Shown piece by piece: positions 1 through 7,581 of a stretch of 23,483 nucleotides of DNA. The notes beneath the pieces are model-generated. The model saw nothing but the letters and a program-made list of their open reading frames with translations. It was not told the origin of the DNA and ran no database searches. The position numbers and the translations under genes were made by a program. The stretch comes from Nostoc sp. CHAB 5834 (lineage in GTDB: Bacteria > Cyanobacteriota > Cyanobacteriia > Cyanobacteriales > Nostocaceae), in contig JAIVFU010000096.1 of assembly GCA_020829485.1 (NCBI GenBank), forward strand, positions 1 through 23,483, given 5' to 3'. Each line of letters starts with the position of its first letter. The stretch's first letter is position 1.

Positions 1-43
1 TAATTAAAAGGTATATCGAAGATCCTCATCACGGATAATATTG

Positions 44-63
44 ACGGTGGTTAAAACCACCGT
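44..63. repeat. Perfect hairpin near the left edge
   Basis: Nine-base arms ACGGTGGTT and AACCACCGT are separated by AA. It is followed directly by a second hairpin at 65-106. Neither arm has a following T-run, so it is not a standard intrinsic terminator. It may be the structured end of an element that continues left of the window. Confidence 0.5.
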
Positions 64-64
64 T

Positions 65-106
65 GGCACTTCCTCCCCTGTCTAAAAGCCAAGGGGCTTC
101 CGTGCC
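65..106 (-). mobile_element. Possible IS200/IS605-type end or remnant
   Basis: An outer stem GGCAC (65-69) / GTGCC (102-106) encloses an inner stem CCCCT (75-79) / AGGGG (92-96). Read on the minus strand, the core CCCC..CTTTTAGACAGGGGA resembles the right-edge hairpin (CCCC..CTTCAGACCGGGGA). Structured ends of this kind are known for IS200/IS605 elements and TnpB guide RNAs. The assignment is inference, because no transposase lies in the window. Confidence 0.25.
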
Positions 107-215
107 GTTCGGTGAGTTTCTTGTGAATTGACATTAAATAACTGACTTTTCACGTCATATAGAAAAATCTTCTAGCCACATTTTTGTCAAAGTGAAACTG
201 TCACACTCTACCGAC

Positions 216-340
216 ATCCCGCCCAGAACTGAAGTTCAGGGCTGATAGCGAAAGTCCACTAAGCGTGGACTGAATTGATTATTTAGTCCACGCTTAGTGG
301 ACTTAAGCTATGAGACTCGGAATTCATTCCGAGGCGGGAT
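216..340. repeat. Large multi-hairpin cruciform element
   Basis: Outer arms ATCCCGCC (216-223) and GGCGGGAT (333-340) enclose several hairpins. The 20-base arms at 252-271 and 285-304 are perfect inverted repeats. Each arm is also its own hairpin (AGTCCAC, five-base loop, GTGGACT), and the two loops TAAGC and GCTTA are complementary. A further hairpin CTCGGAAT/ATTCCGAG lies at 316-333 and a small one GAACT/AGTTC at 226-237. This may be a MITE or a structured RNA. No coding frame is evident. Confidence 0.6.
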
Positions 341-382
341 AGAAACGCAGTGAGAGATTTATTAATAAAGATATGACTGTGG

Positions 383-455
383 ACTTGTGTGTACACCGTA
401 CCTTTTTAGGAGAGAGGTCAAACTGTATTGCATACAAACCATAAGCGCTATAACC
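383..455 (+). repeat. Dispersed repeat, single-arm copy upstream of dhaK
   Basis: The segment beginning ACTTGTGTGTACACCGTA and running through GGAGAGAGGTCAAA, TGTATTGC and AAGCGCTATA matches 8305-8385, allowing for scattered differences. The first 37 bases correspond to one terminal arm of the inverted-repeat element at 8151-8341. It ends 35 bp before dhaK, so it may carry promoter elements: TTGCAT at 428-433 and TATAAC at 449-454, with a short 15-base spacer. Confidence 0.6.
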
Positions 456-489
456 TGAGTCTTAGCACCCTTTTAACCAAACACGGATT

Positions 490-1563
490 ATGAAAAAGCT
501 GATCAACAACCCGGAAGACTTTGTGCGGGAAAGTCTAGAAGGTATGGCGGCGGCTCATTCCGATTTAATTAAACTGAACTATGATCCCACTTTTGTCTAT
601 CGAGCCGATGCACCTATACAGGGTAAAGTAGCAATTATTTCTGGTGGTGGCAGTGGACATGAACCAATGCACGCTGGCTTCGTAGGCAAAGGAATGCTTG
701 ATGCAGCTTGTCCTGGTGAGGTTTTCACTTCACCGACTCCTGACCAAATGCTAGAAGCAGCTAAACAAGTAGATGGAGGCTCAGGTATCCTTTATATCGT
801 CAAAAATTACAGTGGCGATGTCATGAACTTTGAGATGGCAACAGAGTTAGCCCGTAGTGAAGGCATTCGATCGCTAAATATTTTGATTGATGACGATGTA
901 GCAGTGAAAGATAGTCTTTATACCCAAGGACGGCGGGGTGTGGGAACAACAATACTGGCAGAAAAAATTTGTGGTGCGGCGGCGGAGGCTGGGTATGATT
1001 TGCCACAAATAGCAAATTTATGTCGCCGGGTAAATCTGAATGGGCGGAGTATGGGAATTGCTCTAACATCTTGTACCGTCCCAGCTAATGGAACACCAAC
1101 ATTTGAATTGAGCGATCGCCAAATCGAATTAGGTATCGGTATTCACGGTGAGCCAGGAATAGAACGTACGGACATTAAATCAGTAGACGAGATTACCGAA
1201 ATATTGACGCGATCGCTCCTTGAAGATCCACCATACAGCCGCACACTGCGCGAGTGGGATGAAAACAAAGGAGAATGGGTAGATGTAGAACTAACAAATT
1301 TACCATTTGCCAAAGGCGATCGCTTATTAGCTTTTGTCAATAGTATGGGTGGAACTCCGATTTCTGAACTTTATATTGTTTACCGCAAACTCGCCCAAAT
1401 CTGCGAACAGCAAGGATTGCAAATTGTGCGAAACTTGATAGGCCCTTACATCACATCTCTAGAAATGCAAGGTTGCTCCATTACCCTGCTGAAATTAGAT
1501 GACGAGATGATCCGCCTATGGGATGCACCAGTAAAAACACCAAGTTGGTGCTGGGGAATTTAA
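490..1563 (+). CDS. dhaK: Dihydroxyacetone kinase subunit DhaK
   Basis: This is the substrate-binding subunit of the DhaK/DhaL-type kinase that forms DHAP from dihydroxyacetone in the cytoplasm. The 357-residue product has the family's usual length and begins [12 protein letters not shown], as DhaK proteins typically do. The glycine-rich GGGSGHEP motif is at residues 52-59 with His57. The GIHGEPG motif carries His219, the residue that in characterised DhaK covalently holds dihydroxyacetone as a hemiaminal. The ATG at 490 is the first good start and leaves the N-terminal motif intact; no strong ribosome binding site is visible. dhaL follows after 28 bp on the same strand, so the two are probably cotranscribed. 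The phosphodonor subunit DhaM is not adjacent. A dispersed repeat (383-455) occupies the likely promoter region. Confidence 0.95.
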   Translation: MKKLINNPEDFVRESLEGMAAAHSDLIKLNYDPTFVYRADAPIQGKVAIISGGGSGHEPMHAGFVGKGMLDAACPGEVFTSPTPDQMLEAAKQVDGGSGILYIVKNYSGDVMNFEMATELARSEGIRSLNILIDDDVAVKDSLYTQGRRGVGTTILAEKICGAAAEAGYDLPQIANLCRRVNLNGRSMGIALTSCTVPANGTPTFELSDRQIELGIGIHGEPGIERTDIKSVDEITEILTRSLLEDPPYSRTLREWDENKGEWVDVELTNLPFAKGDRLLAFVNSMGGTPISELYIVYRKLAQICEQQGLQIVRNLIGPYITSLEMQGCSITLLKLDDEMIRLWDAPVKTPSWCWGI

Positions 1564-1591
1564 CTAATTACGAATTACGAATTATTTTAAT

Positions 1592-2257
1592 ATGTTGAGT
1601 CAGGCGCAGATATTACAATGGTTACAGGCTTATGCAACCGAGATAGAGCAGAATAAAGCATATTTGACAGAATTGGATGCTGCGATCGGAGATGCAGATC
1701 ATGGGATCAATATGGATCGCGGCTTCAAAAAGGTAAGCGCTCAGTTACCAACTCTTACAGACAAAGACATCAGCAGTATTCTCAAAGCTGTGAGTATGAC
1801 CTTGATTTCTTCCATTGGCGGTGCTAGTGGCCCTCTTTATGGCACTTGGTTTTTGCGAACCAGTACAGCAGTAGCTGGTAAGCAAGAATTAACAGAACAA
1901 GATGTGTTAGGGCTACTCCAAGCAGGCTTAGACGGCGTGCTGCAACGTGGCAAAGCGCAACTAGGAGACAAAACAATGGTGGATGTGCTATCCCCGGCTG
2001 TAACTGCTTTTGGGCAAGCTGTAGGAGAAAGTAAGGGGACGGTGCAAGCAATGCAACAGGCTGTAACAGCAGCCCACAGGGGATTGCAAGAAACTATACC
2101 AATGCAGGCGAGAAAGGGACGGGCTAGCTACCTGGGAGAACGAAGCATCGGACATCCAGATCCAGGAGGGACTTCTGCTTATTTGATGTTGAAGAGTTTG
2201 TTAGGCGTATTGGAAGCTATTCGAGATTCAGAACTTGAAGCAGATTTTGAAGCTTGA
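1592..2257 (+). CDS. dhaL: Dihydroxyacetone kinase ADP-binding subunit DhaL
   Basis: DhaL is the nucleotide-binding subunit that transfers phosphate to dihydroxyacetone held on DhaK. The 221-residue product is of normal size. The metal-binding aspartates are in ELDAAIGDADHG: Asp29, Asp34 and Asp36. The IGGASGPLYGT motif and, near the C-terminus, the SYLGERSIGHPDPGG segment are the expected nucleotide-site elements. In PTS-type systems ADP stays bound on DhaL and is rephosphorylated by DhaM; here DhaM would have to be encoded elsewhere, or ATP exchange used. The gene starts 28 bp after dhaK, in a spacer made mostly of a repeated TTACGAA motif. No obvious Shine-Dalgarno is seen. Confidence 0.94.
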   Translation: MLSQAQILQWLQAYATEIEQNKAYLTELDAAIGDADHGINMDRGFKKVSAQLPTLTDKDISSILKAVSMTLISSIGGASGPLYGTWFLRTSTAVAGKQELTEQDVLGLLQAGLDGVLQRGKAQLGDKTMVDVLSPAVTAFGQAVGESKGTVQAMQQAVTAAHRGLQETIPMQARKGRASYLGERSIGHPDPGGTSAYLMLKSLLGVLEAIRDSELEADFEA

Positions 2258-2296
2258 AATTATTCCAACTCAAAGCTACTGAAGTTTCAATAGTTA

Positions 2297-2449
2297 TAGG
2301 ACTAGCCCTTTCAAGGTGGCCAACGAAGATACGTTGTTTCAGTGCTACCATCTTGAATCCTCCGCTCAGATTGTGGGCTTTTTGAAGGTTGAAATAACCA
2401 ATTCTCGTTCTAAATCTCACCACCTTGAAAGGGCTAAGGGCTAGTCCTA
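2297..2449 (+). mobile_element. MITE-like element, copy A
   Basis: It is bounded by inverted ends TAGGACTAGCCCTTTCAAGG (left) and the complementary CCTTGAAAGGGCTA...CTAGTCCTA (right, with a 7-base duplication AGGGCTA). A second copy in the opposite orientation is at 6181-6322, and the interiors are nearly identical by eye. No transposase frame fits. The ends begin and finish with TA, which suggests TA target duplication of the IS630/Tc1-mariner type (inference). It lies in the dhaL-dxs spacer. Confidence 0.75.
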
Positions 2450-2542
2450 GAATTAAAAATTAGCTTTAAGTAGCATTGCTTATTGACAAATGTGCTTTGA
2501 GTTTAACCTTATTTAGACAAATTGTTAATGGTTAACAAATTT

Positions 2543-2571
2543 TTCACCATTATCAATTACGAAGTTATACT
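2543..2571 (+). promoter_or_regulatory. Candidate dxs promoter
   Basis: TATACT at 2566-2571 is a good -10 match. TTCACC at 2543-2548, 17 bases upstream, is a weak -35 match (4 of 6). This would give a leader of about 100 nt. It is based on pattern only. Confidence 0.25.
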
Positions 2572-2678
2572 TTCCGCTACAACTTAGTAACAATGTAAGA
2601 GTCTGATAATGTGAACAACCCGGCTGTGGGAAAATCAAAATACCGAAAACCTGAAGTTAGAGAGGAAAACCCTATAAT

Positions 2679-4586
2679 ATGCATTTGAGCGAAATCACCC
2701 ATCCTAATCAGTTGCACGGTTTATCTGTTCGCCAACTGCAACAGATTGCCCGTCAGATTCGAGATAAGCATCTCCAAACCGTAGCAGTTAATGGTGGGCA
2801 CTTAGGGCCAGGGTTGGGTGTTGTAGAATTAACACTAGGACTTTACCAGACACTGGATTTAGATCGGGATAAAGTGATTTGGGATGTAGGACACCAGGCT
2901 TATCCCCACAAGCTGCTTACAGGGCGCTACGATCGCTTCCACACTCTCAGACAAAAAGACGGAGTTGCAGGTTATCTCAAACTCTGTGAAAACAAGTTTG
3001 ACCACTTTGGGGCTGGACATGCTTCTACAAGTATTTCAGCAGCATTGGGCATGGCTTTAGCACGAGATTTAAAAGGAGAAAAATTTAAAGCTGTTGCTGT
3101 GATTGGGGATGGGGCGCTGACTGGGGGTATGGCTTTAGAAGCCATCAACCATGCCGGACATTTGCCGAAAACTAATCTGTTGGTTGTTCTCAATGACAAC
3201 GACATGTCTATATCTCGCAACGTCGGCGCGATTCCCCGCTATCTGAACAAAATGCGCCTCAGCCAACCGGTGCAATTTATTAAAGATAATCTTGAAGAAC
3301 AATTTAAGCAAATTCCCTTCGTGGGTGAATCCCTGTCTCCCGAACTCGGACGCATCAAAGAAGGTATGAAACGCTTGGCTGTTCCCAAGGTAGGTGCAGT
3401 TTTTGAAGAACTCGGCTTTACCTACATTGGGCCAGTCGATGGGCATAATCTGGAAGAATTGATTGCCACCTTCCAACAAGCACATCAAATACTAGGCCCA
3501 GTTTTGGTACATGTAGCAACAGTCAAAGGCAAAGGTTATGAAATTGCCGAACTCGATCAAGTTGGCTACCACGCCCAAAGCCCCTTCAACGTAGCAACTG
3601 GCAAAGCCATTCCTTCCAGCAAACCCAAACCCCCAGCTTATGCCAAAGTCTTTTCTCACACTCTGGTGAAACTTGCCGAACAAAACCCCAAAATCGTTGG
3701 GATTACTGCGGCGATGGCAACGGGGACAGGCTTAGATAAACTTCAAGCCAAACTGCCCAATCAATATATTGATGTCGGCATTGCTGAACAACACGCAATC
3801 ACCCTAGCAGCAGGACTTGCAACTCAAGGAATGCGCCCCGTAGCCGCCATTTATTCTACTTTCTTGCAACGCGCTTATGACCAGATAATTCATGATGTCT
3901 GCATCCAAAACCTGCCAGTATTCTTCTGTTTAGATAGGGCAGGAATTGTCGGATCTGATGGCCCCACCCACCAAGGTATGTATGACATCGCTTATCTGCG
4001 TTGCATTCCCAACATAGCAATAATGGCACCCAAAGACGAAGCAGAATTGCAACGCATGGTAGTAACTGGCGTTAACCATACCAGTGGCCCGATCGCTATG
4101 CGCTATCCTCGTGGCAATGGCTACGGTGTTCCCCTGATGGAAGAAGGTTGGGAACCTTTGGAAATCGGCAAAGGCGAAATTCTGCGTACAGGTGATGACG
4201 TGTTAATCGTCGGCTATGGCACAATGGTTTATCCAGGAATGCAAGCTGCGGAAATTCTTAGTGAACACGGCATTGAAGCAACTGTAATTAATGCCCGTTT
4301 TGTTAAGCCTTTGGATACCGAGTTGATTTTACCTTTAGCTAAGAAAATCGGCCGCGTTATCACCTTAGAAGAAGGCTGTGTCATGGGTGGCTTTGGTAGT
4401 GCGATCGCTGAAGCTTTACTAGATGCAGATATTCTTGTTCCTGTCAAGCGATTTGGTGTACCAGATGTGTTAGTAGATCATGCTGAACCCAATGAATCTA
4501 AAACAGAACTAGGTTTAACTAGCCATCAAATAGCAGAGAGAGTCTTACAAGCTTTCTTTAAGCAGCAAGTATCGGCTGTGGTTTAG
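2679..4586 (+). CDS. dxs: 1-deoxy-D-xylulose-5-phosphate synthase
   Basis: DXS condenses pyruvate with glyceraldehyde 3-phosphate, using thiamine diphosphate, to give DXP. This is the entry step of the MEP isoprenoid pathway, which feeds carotenoids, phytol and quinones. The 635-residue protein is full length. The ThDP/Mg motif runs from GDG (143-145) to NDN (172-174). GIAEQHA carries the catalytic Glu370 that activates the cofactor. [15 protein letters not shown] is the conserved DXS segment of the pyrimidine domain, and the transketolase C-terminal domain follows. ATG 2679 is preceded by AGAGAGG about 13 bases upstream. It stands as a single transcription unit between a MITE-bearing spacer and a hairpin at 4605-4639. 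mtnA follows in the same direction after 318 bp. Confidence 0.97.
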   Translation: MHLSEITHPNQLHGLSVRQLQQIARQIRDKHLQTVAVNGGHLGPGLGVVELTLGLYQTLDLDRDKVIWDVGHQAYPHKLLTGRYDRFHTLRQKDGVAGYLKLCENKFDHFGAGHASTSISAALGMALARDLKGEKFKAVAVIGDGALTGGMALEAINHAGHLPKTNLLVVLNDNDMSISRNVGAIPRYLNKMRLSQPVQFIKDNLEEQFKQIPFVGESLSPELGRIKEGMKRLAVPKVGAVFEELGFTYIGPVDGHNLEELIATFQQAHQILGPVLVHVATVKGKGYEIAELDQVGYHAQSPFNVATGKAIPSSKPKPPAYAKVFSHTLVKLAEQNPKIVGITAAMATGTGLDKLQAKLPNQYIDVGIAEQHAITLAAGLATQGMRPVAAIYSTFLQRAYDQIIHDVCIQNLPVFFCLDRAGIVGSDGPTHQGMYDIAYLRCIPNIAIMAPKDEAELQRMVVTGVNHTSGPIAMRYPRGNGYGVPLMEEGWEPLEIGKGEILRTGDDVLIVGYGTMVYPGMQAAEILSEHGIEATVINARFVKPLDTELILPLAKKIGRVITLEEGCVMGGFGSAIAEALLDADILVPVKRFGVPDVLVDHAEPNESKTELGLTSHQIAERVLQAFFKQQVSAVV

Positions 4587-4604
4587 TTAATTCTTTGTAG
4601 AATG

Positions 4605-4639
4605 AATCGCCCACACTTGTTACTCAGGTGTGGGCGATT
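4605..4639 (+). terminator. Hairpin after dxs
   Basis: A 12-bp perfect stem AATCGCCCACAC / GTGTGGGCGATT has an 11-base loop and lies 18 bp after the dxs stop. Only a short T tract follows, so termination is likely but not certain. Confidence 0.6.
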
Positions 4640-4904
4640 TGCTTATGGAAACGGCAAGTTTAACATTACTAATATTATGTTCGGTTAAACCTTAGTCAAT
4701 TACCGAAAATGATCAAGTATTAAATAATTACTGAAATTTATTTTTGTTTTTTCATTATCTGTATACTTAATCTTGTTAATTACATTTCTTGGAAGTGTCT
4801 TAACTTCCTTCAGCGATCGCAATAAAATAAATTCTGGCTCCTAATTCCTGAATTCTTTCTTGTTAAAGTAAAAAATATTGCCCATCTATTAAGTACCTCT
4901 TTCT
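4640..4904. other. AT-rich dxs-mtnA spacer
   Basis: This is the rest of the 318-bp gap between dxs and mtnA. It holds one HIP1 octamer (near 4814) and otherwise AT-rich sequence. No reading frame, RNA gene or convincing promoter was seen. Confidence 0.5.
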
Positions 4905-5966
4905 ATGACACCTTCCACAAATCAGGTTTATCCCGTTATTTGGCACAACGACTCGGTATCACTAATTGACCAAACTCGCTTACCCAACGAATATACATTT
5001 GTGGAAATTCACCGCAGTGAAGATATGGCGCGGGCGATTAAAACTATGATTGTCCGAGGTGCGCCTGCAATTGGTGTAGCTGCGGCTTATGGAATGTATC
5101 TTGGTGCCAGGGAAATTGCAACAAGCGATCGCACCGAATTTTTGCAACACTTAGATAAAGTAGCCCAGTTGTTACGTTCTACTCGTCCGACGGCAGTAAA
5201 TTTATTTTGGGCAATTAGCCGGATGATGAAAGCCGCCTACGAAACGCTGGGAACTGTAGAAGAGATTAAGCAAACCCTTTTCCAAACAGCCCAAGCGATT
5301 AATATTGAAGATTTGCAAACCTGTCAAGCGATCGGCGACAATGGTTTGGCAGTGTTACCCGCTACCCCAGAAAAGCTGACGCTACTTACCCACTGCAACG
5401 CTGGAGCATTAGCTACTGCTGGTTATGGCACTGCTTTAGGTGTTGTGCGTTCTGCTTGGCGGGAAGGACGTTTAGAACGTTTATTTGCCGACGAAACCCG
5501 TCCTCGTTTGCAAGGTGCAAAACTTACGACTTGGGAATGTGTTCAAGAAGGTATTCCAGTTACATTAATTACTGATAATATGGCAGCCCATTGCATGAAA
5601 CAGGGTTTGATTCATGCTGTAGTTGTGGGTGCCGATCGCATTGCTGCTAATGGTGATACTGCTAATAAAATTGGTACTTATGGTGTTGCGATCGCAGCTA
5701 AAGCACATAATATCCCCTTCTTTGTCGCTGCACCCCTTTCTACCGTTGATTTTGAATTAACCGATGGTAGCAAAATTCCCATTGAAGAACGCGAACCAAC
5801 AGAAATTTATCAAGTTGGCGATACTATTCTCACACCTGAAGGTGTAGATTTTTACAACCCAGCTTTTGATGTCACCCCGGCTGAGTTGATTACAGCAATT
5901 ATTACAGAGAATGGAGCGATCGCACCTGATCAATTAGCAAAATCACACGTAAAGCAAGTAGCTTAG
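4905..5966 (+). CDS. mtnA: S-methyl-5-thioribose-1-phosphate isomerase
   Basis: MtnA converts methylthioribose-1-phosphate to methylthioribulose-1-phosphate in the methionine salvage pathway. The 353-residue sequence matches the family along its whole length and resembles eIF2B-alpha-type folds. VRGAPAIG around Arg51 binds the phosphosugar. THCNAG contains Cys164 and VVGADRI contains Asp244, the two residues used in proton transfer by characterised Mtn[13 protein letters not shown] and NKIGTYG are further family signatures. The ATG at 4905 begins just before the conserved N-terminal region. No other methionine-salvage gene is nearby. A hairpin at 6000-6052 follows, facing the convergent FG-GAP gene remnant. 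Confidence 0.95.
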   Translation: MTPSTNQVYPVIWHNDSVSLIDQTRLPNEYTFVEIHRSEDMARAIKTMIVRGAPAIGVAAAYGMYLGAREIATSDRTEFLQHLDKVAQLLRSTRPTAVNLFWAISRMMKAAYETLGTVEEIKQTLFQTAQAINIEDLQTCQAIGDNGLAVLPATPEKLTLLTHCNAGALATAGYGTALGVVRSAWREGRLERLFADETRPRLQGAKLTTWECVQEGIPVTLITDNMAAHCMKQGLIHAVVVGADRIAANGDTANKIGTYGVAIAAKAHNIPFFVAAPLSTVDFELTDGSKIPIEEREPTEIYQVGDTILTPEGVDFYNPAFDVTPAELITAIITENGAIAPDQLAKSHVKQVA

Positions 5967-5999
5967 GGACTTCCAAGAAATTTGGTTGTTATCAAGAGG

Positions 6000-6052
6000 A
6001 ATTTAGATGTGTTTGCCCTACCTTAATCCCCAGAGCAAACGACATCTAAATT
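6000..6052. terminator. Bidirectional terminator hairpin between mtnA and a convergent gene remnant
   Basis: Arms at 6000-6016 and 6035-6052 pair over 17 bases with a single bulged G, around an 18-base loop. The hairpin sits 34 bp after the mtnA stop and 18 bp before the stop of the minus-strand remnant, as expected for convergent units. Confidence 0.55.
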
Positions 6053-6069
6053 ACCCCTTATAGGCAAAT

Positions 6070-6183
6070 TTAGAAATCAGAAAGTCCAACGTAAGTGCGA
6101 TTGATGTCTCCTGTTTCGTTCCAAATCAAATCAGTCCGATTATCGCCATTAACGTCACCTGCCAAAACGTCATAATTACTCCT
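6070..6183 (-). pseudogene. C-terminal remnant of an FG-GAP/VCBS-repeat protein
   Basis: Read on the minus strand, the last ~37 codons before the TAA give RSNYDVLAGDVNGDNRTD, LIWNETGDINRTYVGLSDF. DVNGDNRTD is the calcium-binding loop pattern of FG-GAP/VCBS repeats, and LIWNE...RTYVGLS fits the rest of such a repeat. Parent proteins are usually large, repetitive and extracellular. Upstream the frame runs straight into the MITE at 6181-6322. Beyond the MITE it continues only to a TTG near 6348 without FG-GAP similarity. I infer that the rest of the gene was lost when the MITE arrived or in a later deletion; the fragment is unlikely to be functional. Confidence 0.7.
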
Positions 6184-6322
6184 ATCCCTTTCAAGGTGGT
6201 GAAATTTAGAACGATAATTGGTTATTTCAACCTTCAAAAAGCCCACAATCTGAGCGGAGGATTCAAGATGGTAGCACTGAAACAACGTATCTTCGTTCGT
6301 CACCTTGAAAGGGCTAGTCCTA
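6181..6322 (-). mobile_element. MITE-like element, copy B (inverted relative to copy A)
   Basis: Ends CCCTTTCAAGGTGG (6186-6199) and CACCTTGAAAGGGCTAGTCC (6301-6320) are inverted repeats. Its interior, read on the minus strand, matches copy A at 2297-2449 almost base for base. The left end is slightly degraded outside the core. It contains no transposase and abuts the FG-GAP remnant. Confidence 0.75.
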
Positions 6323-6710
6323 TGTGCAATAAATTTAGACTTTATCAAACAGAATTCAGGAGTTAGGAGTCAGAATTCAGAATGAATTTTGACCGAAAAA
6401 GCGGATAGCGCAGCCTTAGCGAGTCCGCGAGCGTCTGAATAATCGGGTTTAAGACCACCAAATTGAAAATTTCGTGGTCTTAAATCAATACAGTTCAGTT
6501 AAGCATTTTTTCTCTTCTCTCTGTTTCCTCTGCGCCTCTGCGGTACCCTGCGGGAAGCCGAAGCGTCTACGTTAAAAAAGTTGACTTTGACAAAAAGTTT
6601 TAGCCTTAATTGAACCGTATTCGGTCTTAAATCAGTCGGGGATTCAGACCCGCGACTGATTTATTCTGACTCCTGAATTATTCTTCAATAAATTATTCAT
6701 AAACAGCAAG
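6323..6710. repeat. Intergenic cluster of hairpin repeats
   Basis: No gene is seen. The spacer contains: a hairpin with GCGGA/TCCGC arms near 6400-6427; a strong hairpin at 6448-6484 (11-bp stem TTTAAGACCAC/GTGGTCTTAAA with an inner AAATT/AATTT stem); a C/G-rich segment around 6528-6573 (CTCTGCGCCTCTGCGG and GCGGGAAGCC) of a type I recognise as dispersed in Nostoc spacers; and a hairpin at 6629-6662 (AAATCAGTCG/CGACTGATTT). These look like an accumulation of small palindromic repeats. Confidence 0.55.
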
Positions 6711-6739
6711 ATTCCCGACTTCTTAGAAAAGTCGGGAAT
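6711..6739 (-). terminator. Hairpin downstream of the LEA-like gene
   Basis: A perfect 10-bp stem ATTCCCGACT / AGTCGGGAAT with a 9-base loop lies 37 bp beyond the stop of the minus-strand gene ending at 6777. There is no long T-run in that direction, so it is a probable rather than certain terminator. Confidence 0.5.
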
Positions 6740-6776
6740 TTAAGCCTTTCGATTTGAAGGAAATCAAATAGGATTA

Positions 6777-7238
6777 CTATTTACCAAAAGCATCCTTGAT
6801 GTTATCAACAGTGCGCTCAACAACATTCTTTGCGTTGTCTACTGCTTCTTTAGTCCGGGCGGCATCTTCGTCTGCTCTTTTTTGAATTGTAGCCGCATCT
6901 CTCTTTGCTTTGCGCTCAACAAAACTGCCGTTGTCTGTTGCTTGATCAACTTTACTGGCGTTGCTCTTGGCAGCTTCCTTAACTTTATCTTTCGTATCTT
7001 CGATGAAATTCTTGGCTCGTCCAGCATCTTTACTGGTTTTTTCTTGAACTTTATCGCCTGCGTCTGATGATGCGATCAAGGTTGCAGTAGGAGCAGCCAT
7101 TGCTGAAGTGTTCGATAAAAATGCGCCTTGCCAAACAAAAGCGATCGCTAACATACAAAACAATGTTGTAGCCATCCAGCGTTTTACTGTAGAAAGCTGT
7201 TTTGTAAGATAATTCAATTTCATAGAATACAATCTCAT
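6777..7238 (-). CDS. Secreted, charged helical (LEA-like) small protein
   Basis: The 153-residue product has an N-terminal signal: basic residues to Arg20, a hydrophobic stretch at about 22-41, then a likely signal peptidase site after TSAMA (residue 48). The mature part is almost entirely Lys, Glu, Asp, Ala, Asn and Thr with short amphipathic helical repeats (for example KDKVKEAAKS, KEAVDNAKNVVER), no cysteine and few aromatics. That composition resembles LEA or apolipoprotein-like stress proteins. A protective role in the periplasm or at the membrane is inference from composition only. Two starts are possible: ATG at 7238, or the ATG five codons later (MKLNYL). The later start gives a more typical signal peptide. 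It is monocistronic, with repeat-rich spacers on both sides. Confidence 0.75.
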   Translation of the reverse strand: MRLYSMKLNYLTKQLSTVKRWMATTLFCMLAIAFVWQGAFLSNTSAMAAPTATLIASSDAGDKVQEKTSKDAGRAKNFIEDTKDKVKEAAKSNASKVDQATDNGSFVERKAKRDAATIQKRADEDAARTKEAVDNAKNVVERTVDNIKDAFGK

Positions 7239-7461
7239 GTGACTTAGTATACTATTTCTACTTCATTTAGTTTATTCACCATATCGATCCCCAGATAGAA
7301 GTTCTTGCATCATTAGTTATGAAAAAAGTTCACTATTTTGATAGATTGAATTTTGTAAAAGAATTTTTTTGCTGGTAATTAAAGGTTAATTAAACAAGTT
7401 AAAGATTGTAGACAGAAGCGATCGCCTTTGGGAAAAGTTAGCGATCGCTTCCATCGGGCGG
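7239..7461. repeat. Spacer with inverted HIP1 pair
   Basis: Arms GAAGCGATCGC (7415-7425) and GCGATCGCTTC (7441-7451) form a perfect 11-bp stem with a 15-base loop, built from two HIP1 octamers. It lies 11 bp beyond the stop of the minus-strand small frame at 7462 and could terminate it. The rest of the spacer is AT-rich, with no gene seen. Confidence 0.5.
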
Positions 7462-7581
7462 TTACGCTACCGCAACTGACTTTTTACGATTGGGACGCTT
7501 GCGTTCTGATTTTTTCTTTAGTCCAACTGCTTGAGCTTGATCGCTATCCGATCCATATTGTCCGCGCACAACTTCTTTCAT
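7462..7581 (-). pseudogene. Basic C-terminal part of a probably split small gene
   Basis: A 39-codon frame, MKEVVRGQYGSDSDQAQAVG followed by a Lys/Arg-rich tail (KKKSERKRPNRKKS). Its ATG overlaps the TGA of the preceding frame (7578-7790) in an ATGA overlap. Two readings are possible: a translationally coupled pair, or a single small gene broken by a short frameshifting deletion. I favour the second, because the upstream frame lacks an ATG and ends abruptly at an otherwise continuous-looking junction. I do not recognise a function; the basic tail could suggest nucleic-acid contact. Confidence 0.5.

Noticed and set aside
4..54. A short plus-strand frame at the left edge
   Set aside because: It is bounded by TAA at 1-3 and 52-54, has only 16 codons, and ends inside a hairpin.
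6070..6348. A complete 92-residue protein on the minus strand
   Set aside because: The upstream half is MITE sequence from a TTG start, and only the last ~37 codons resemble a protein family.
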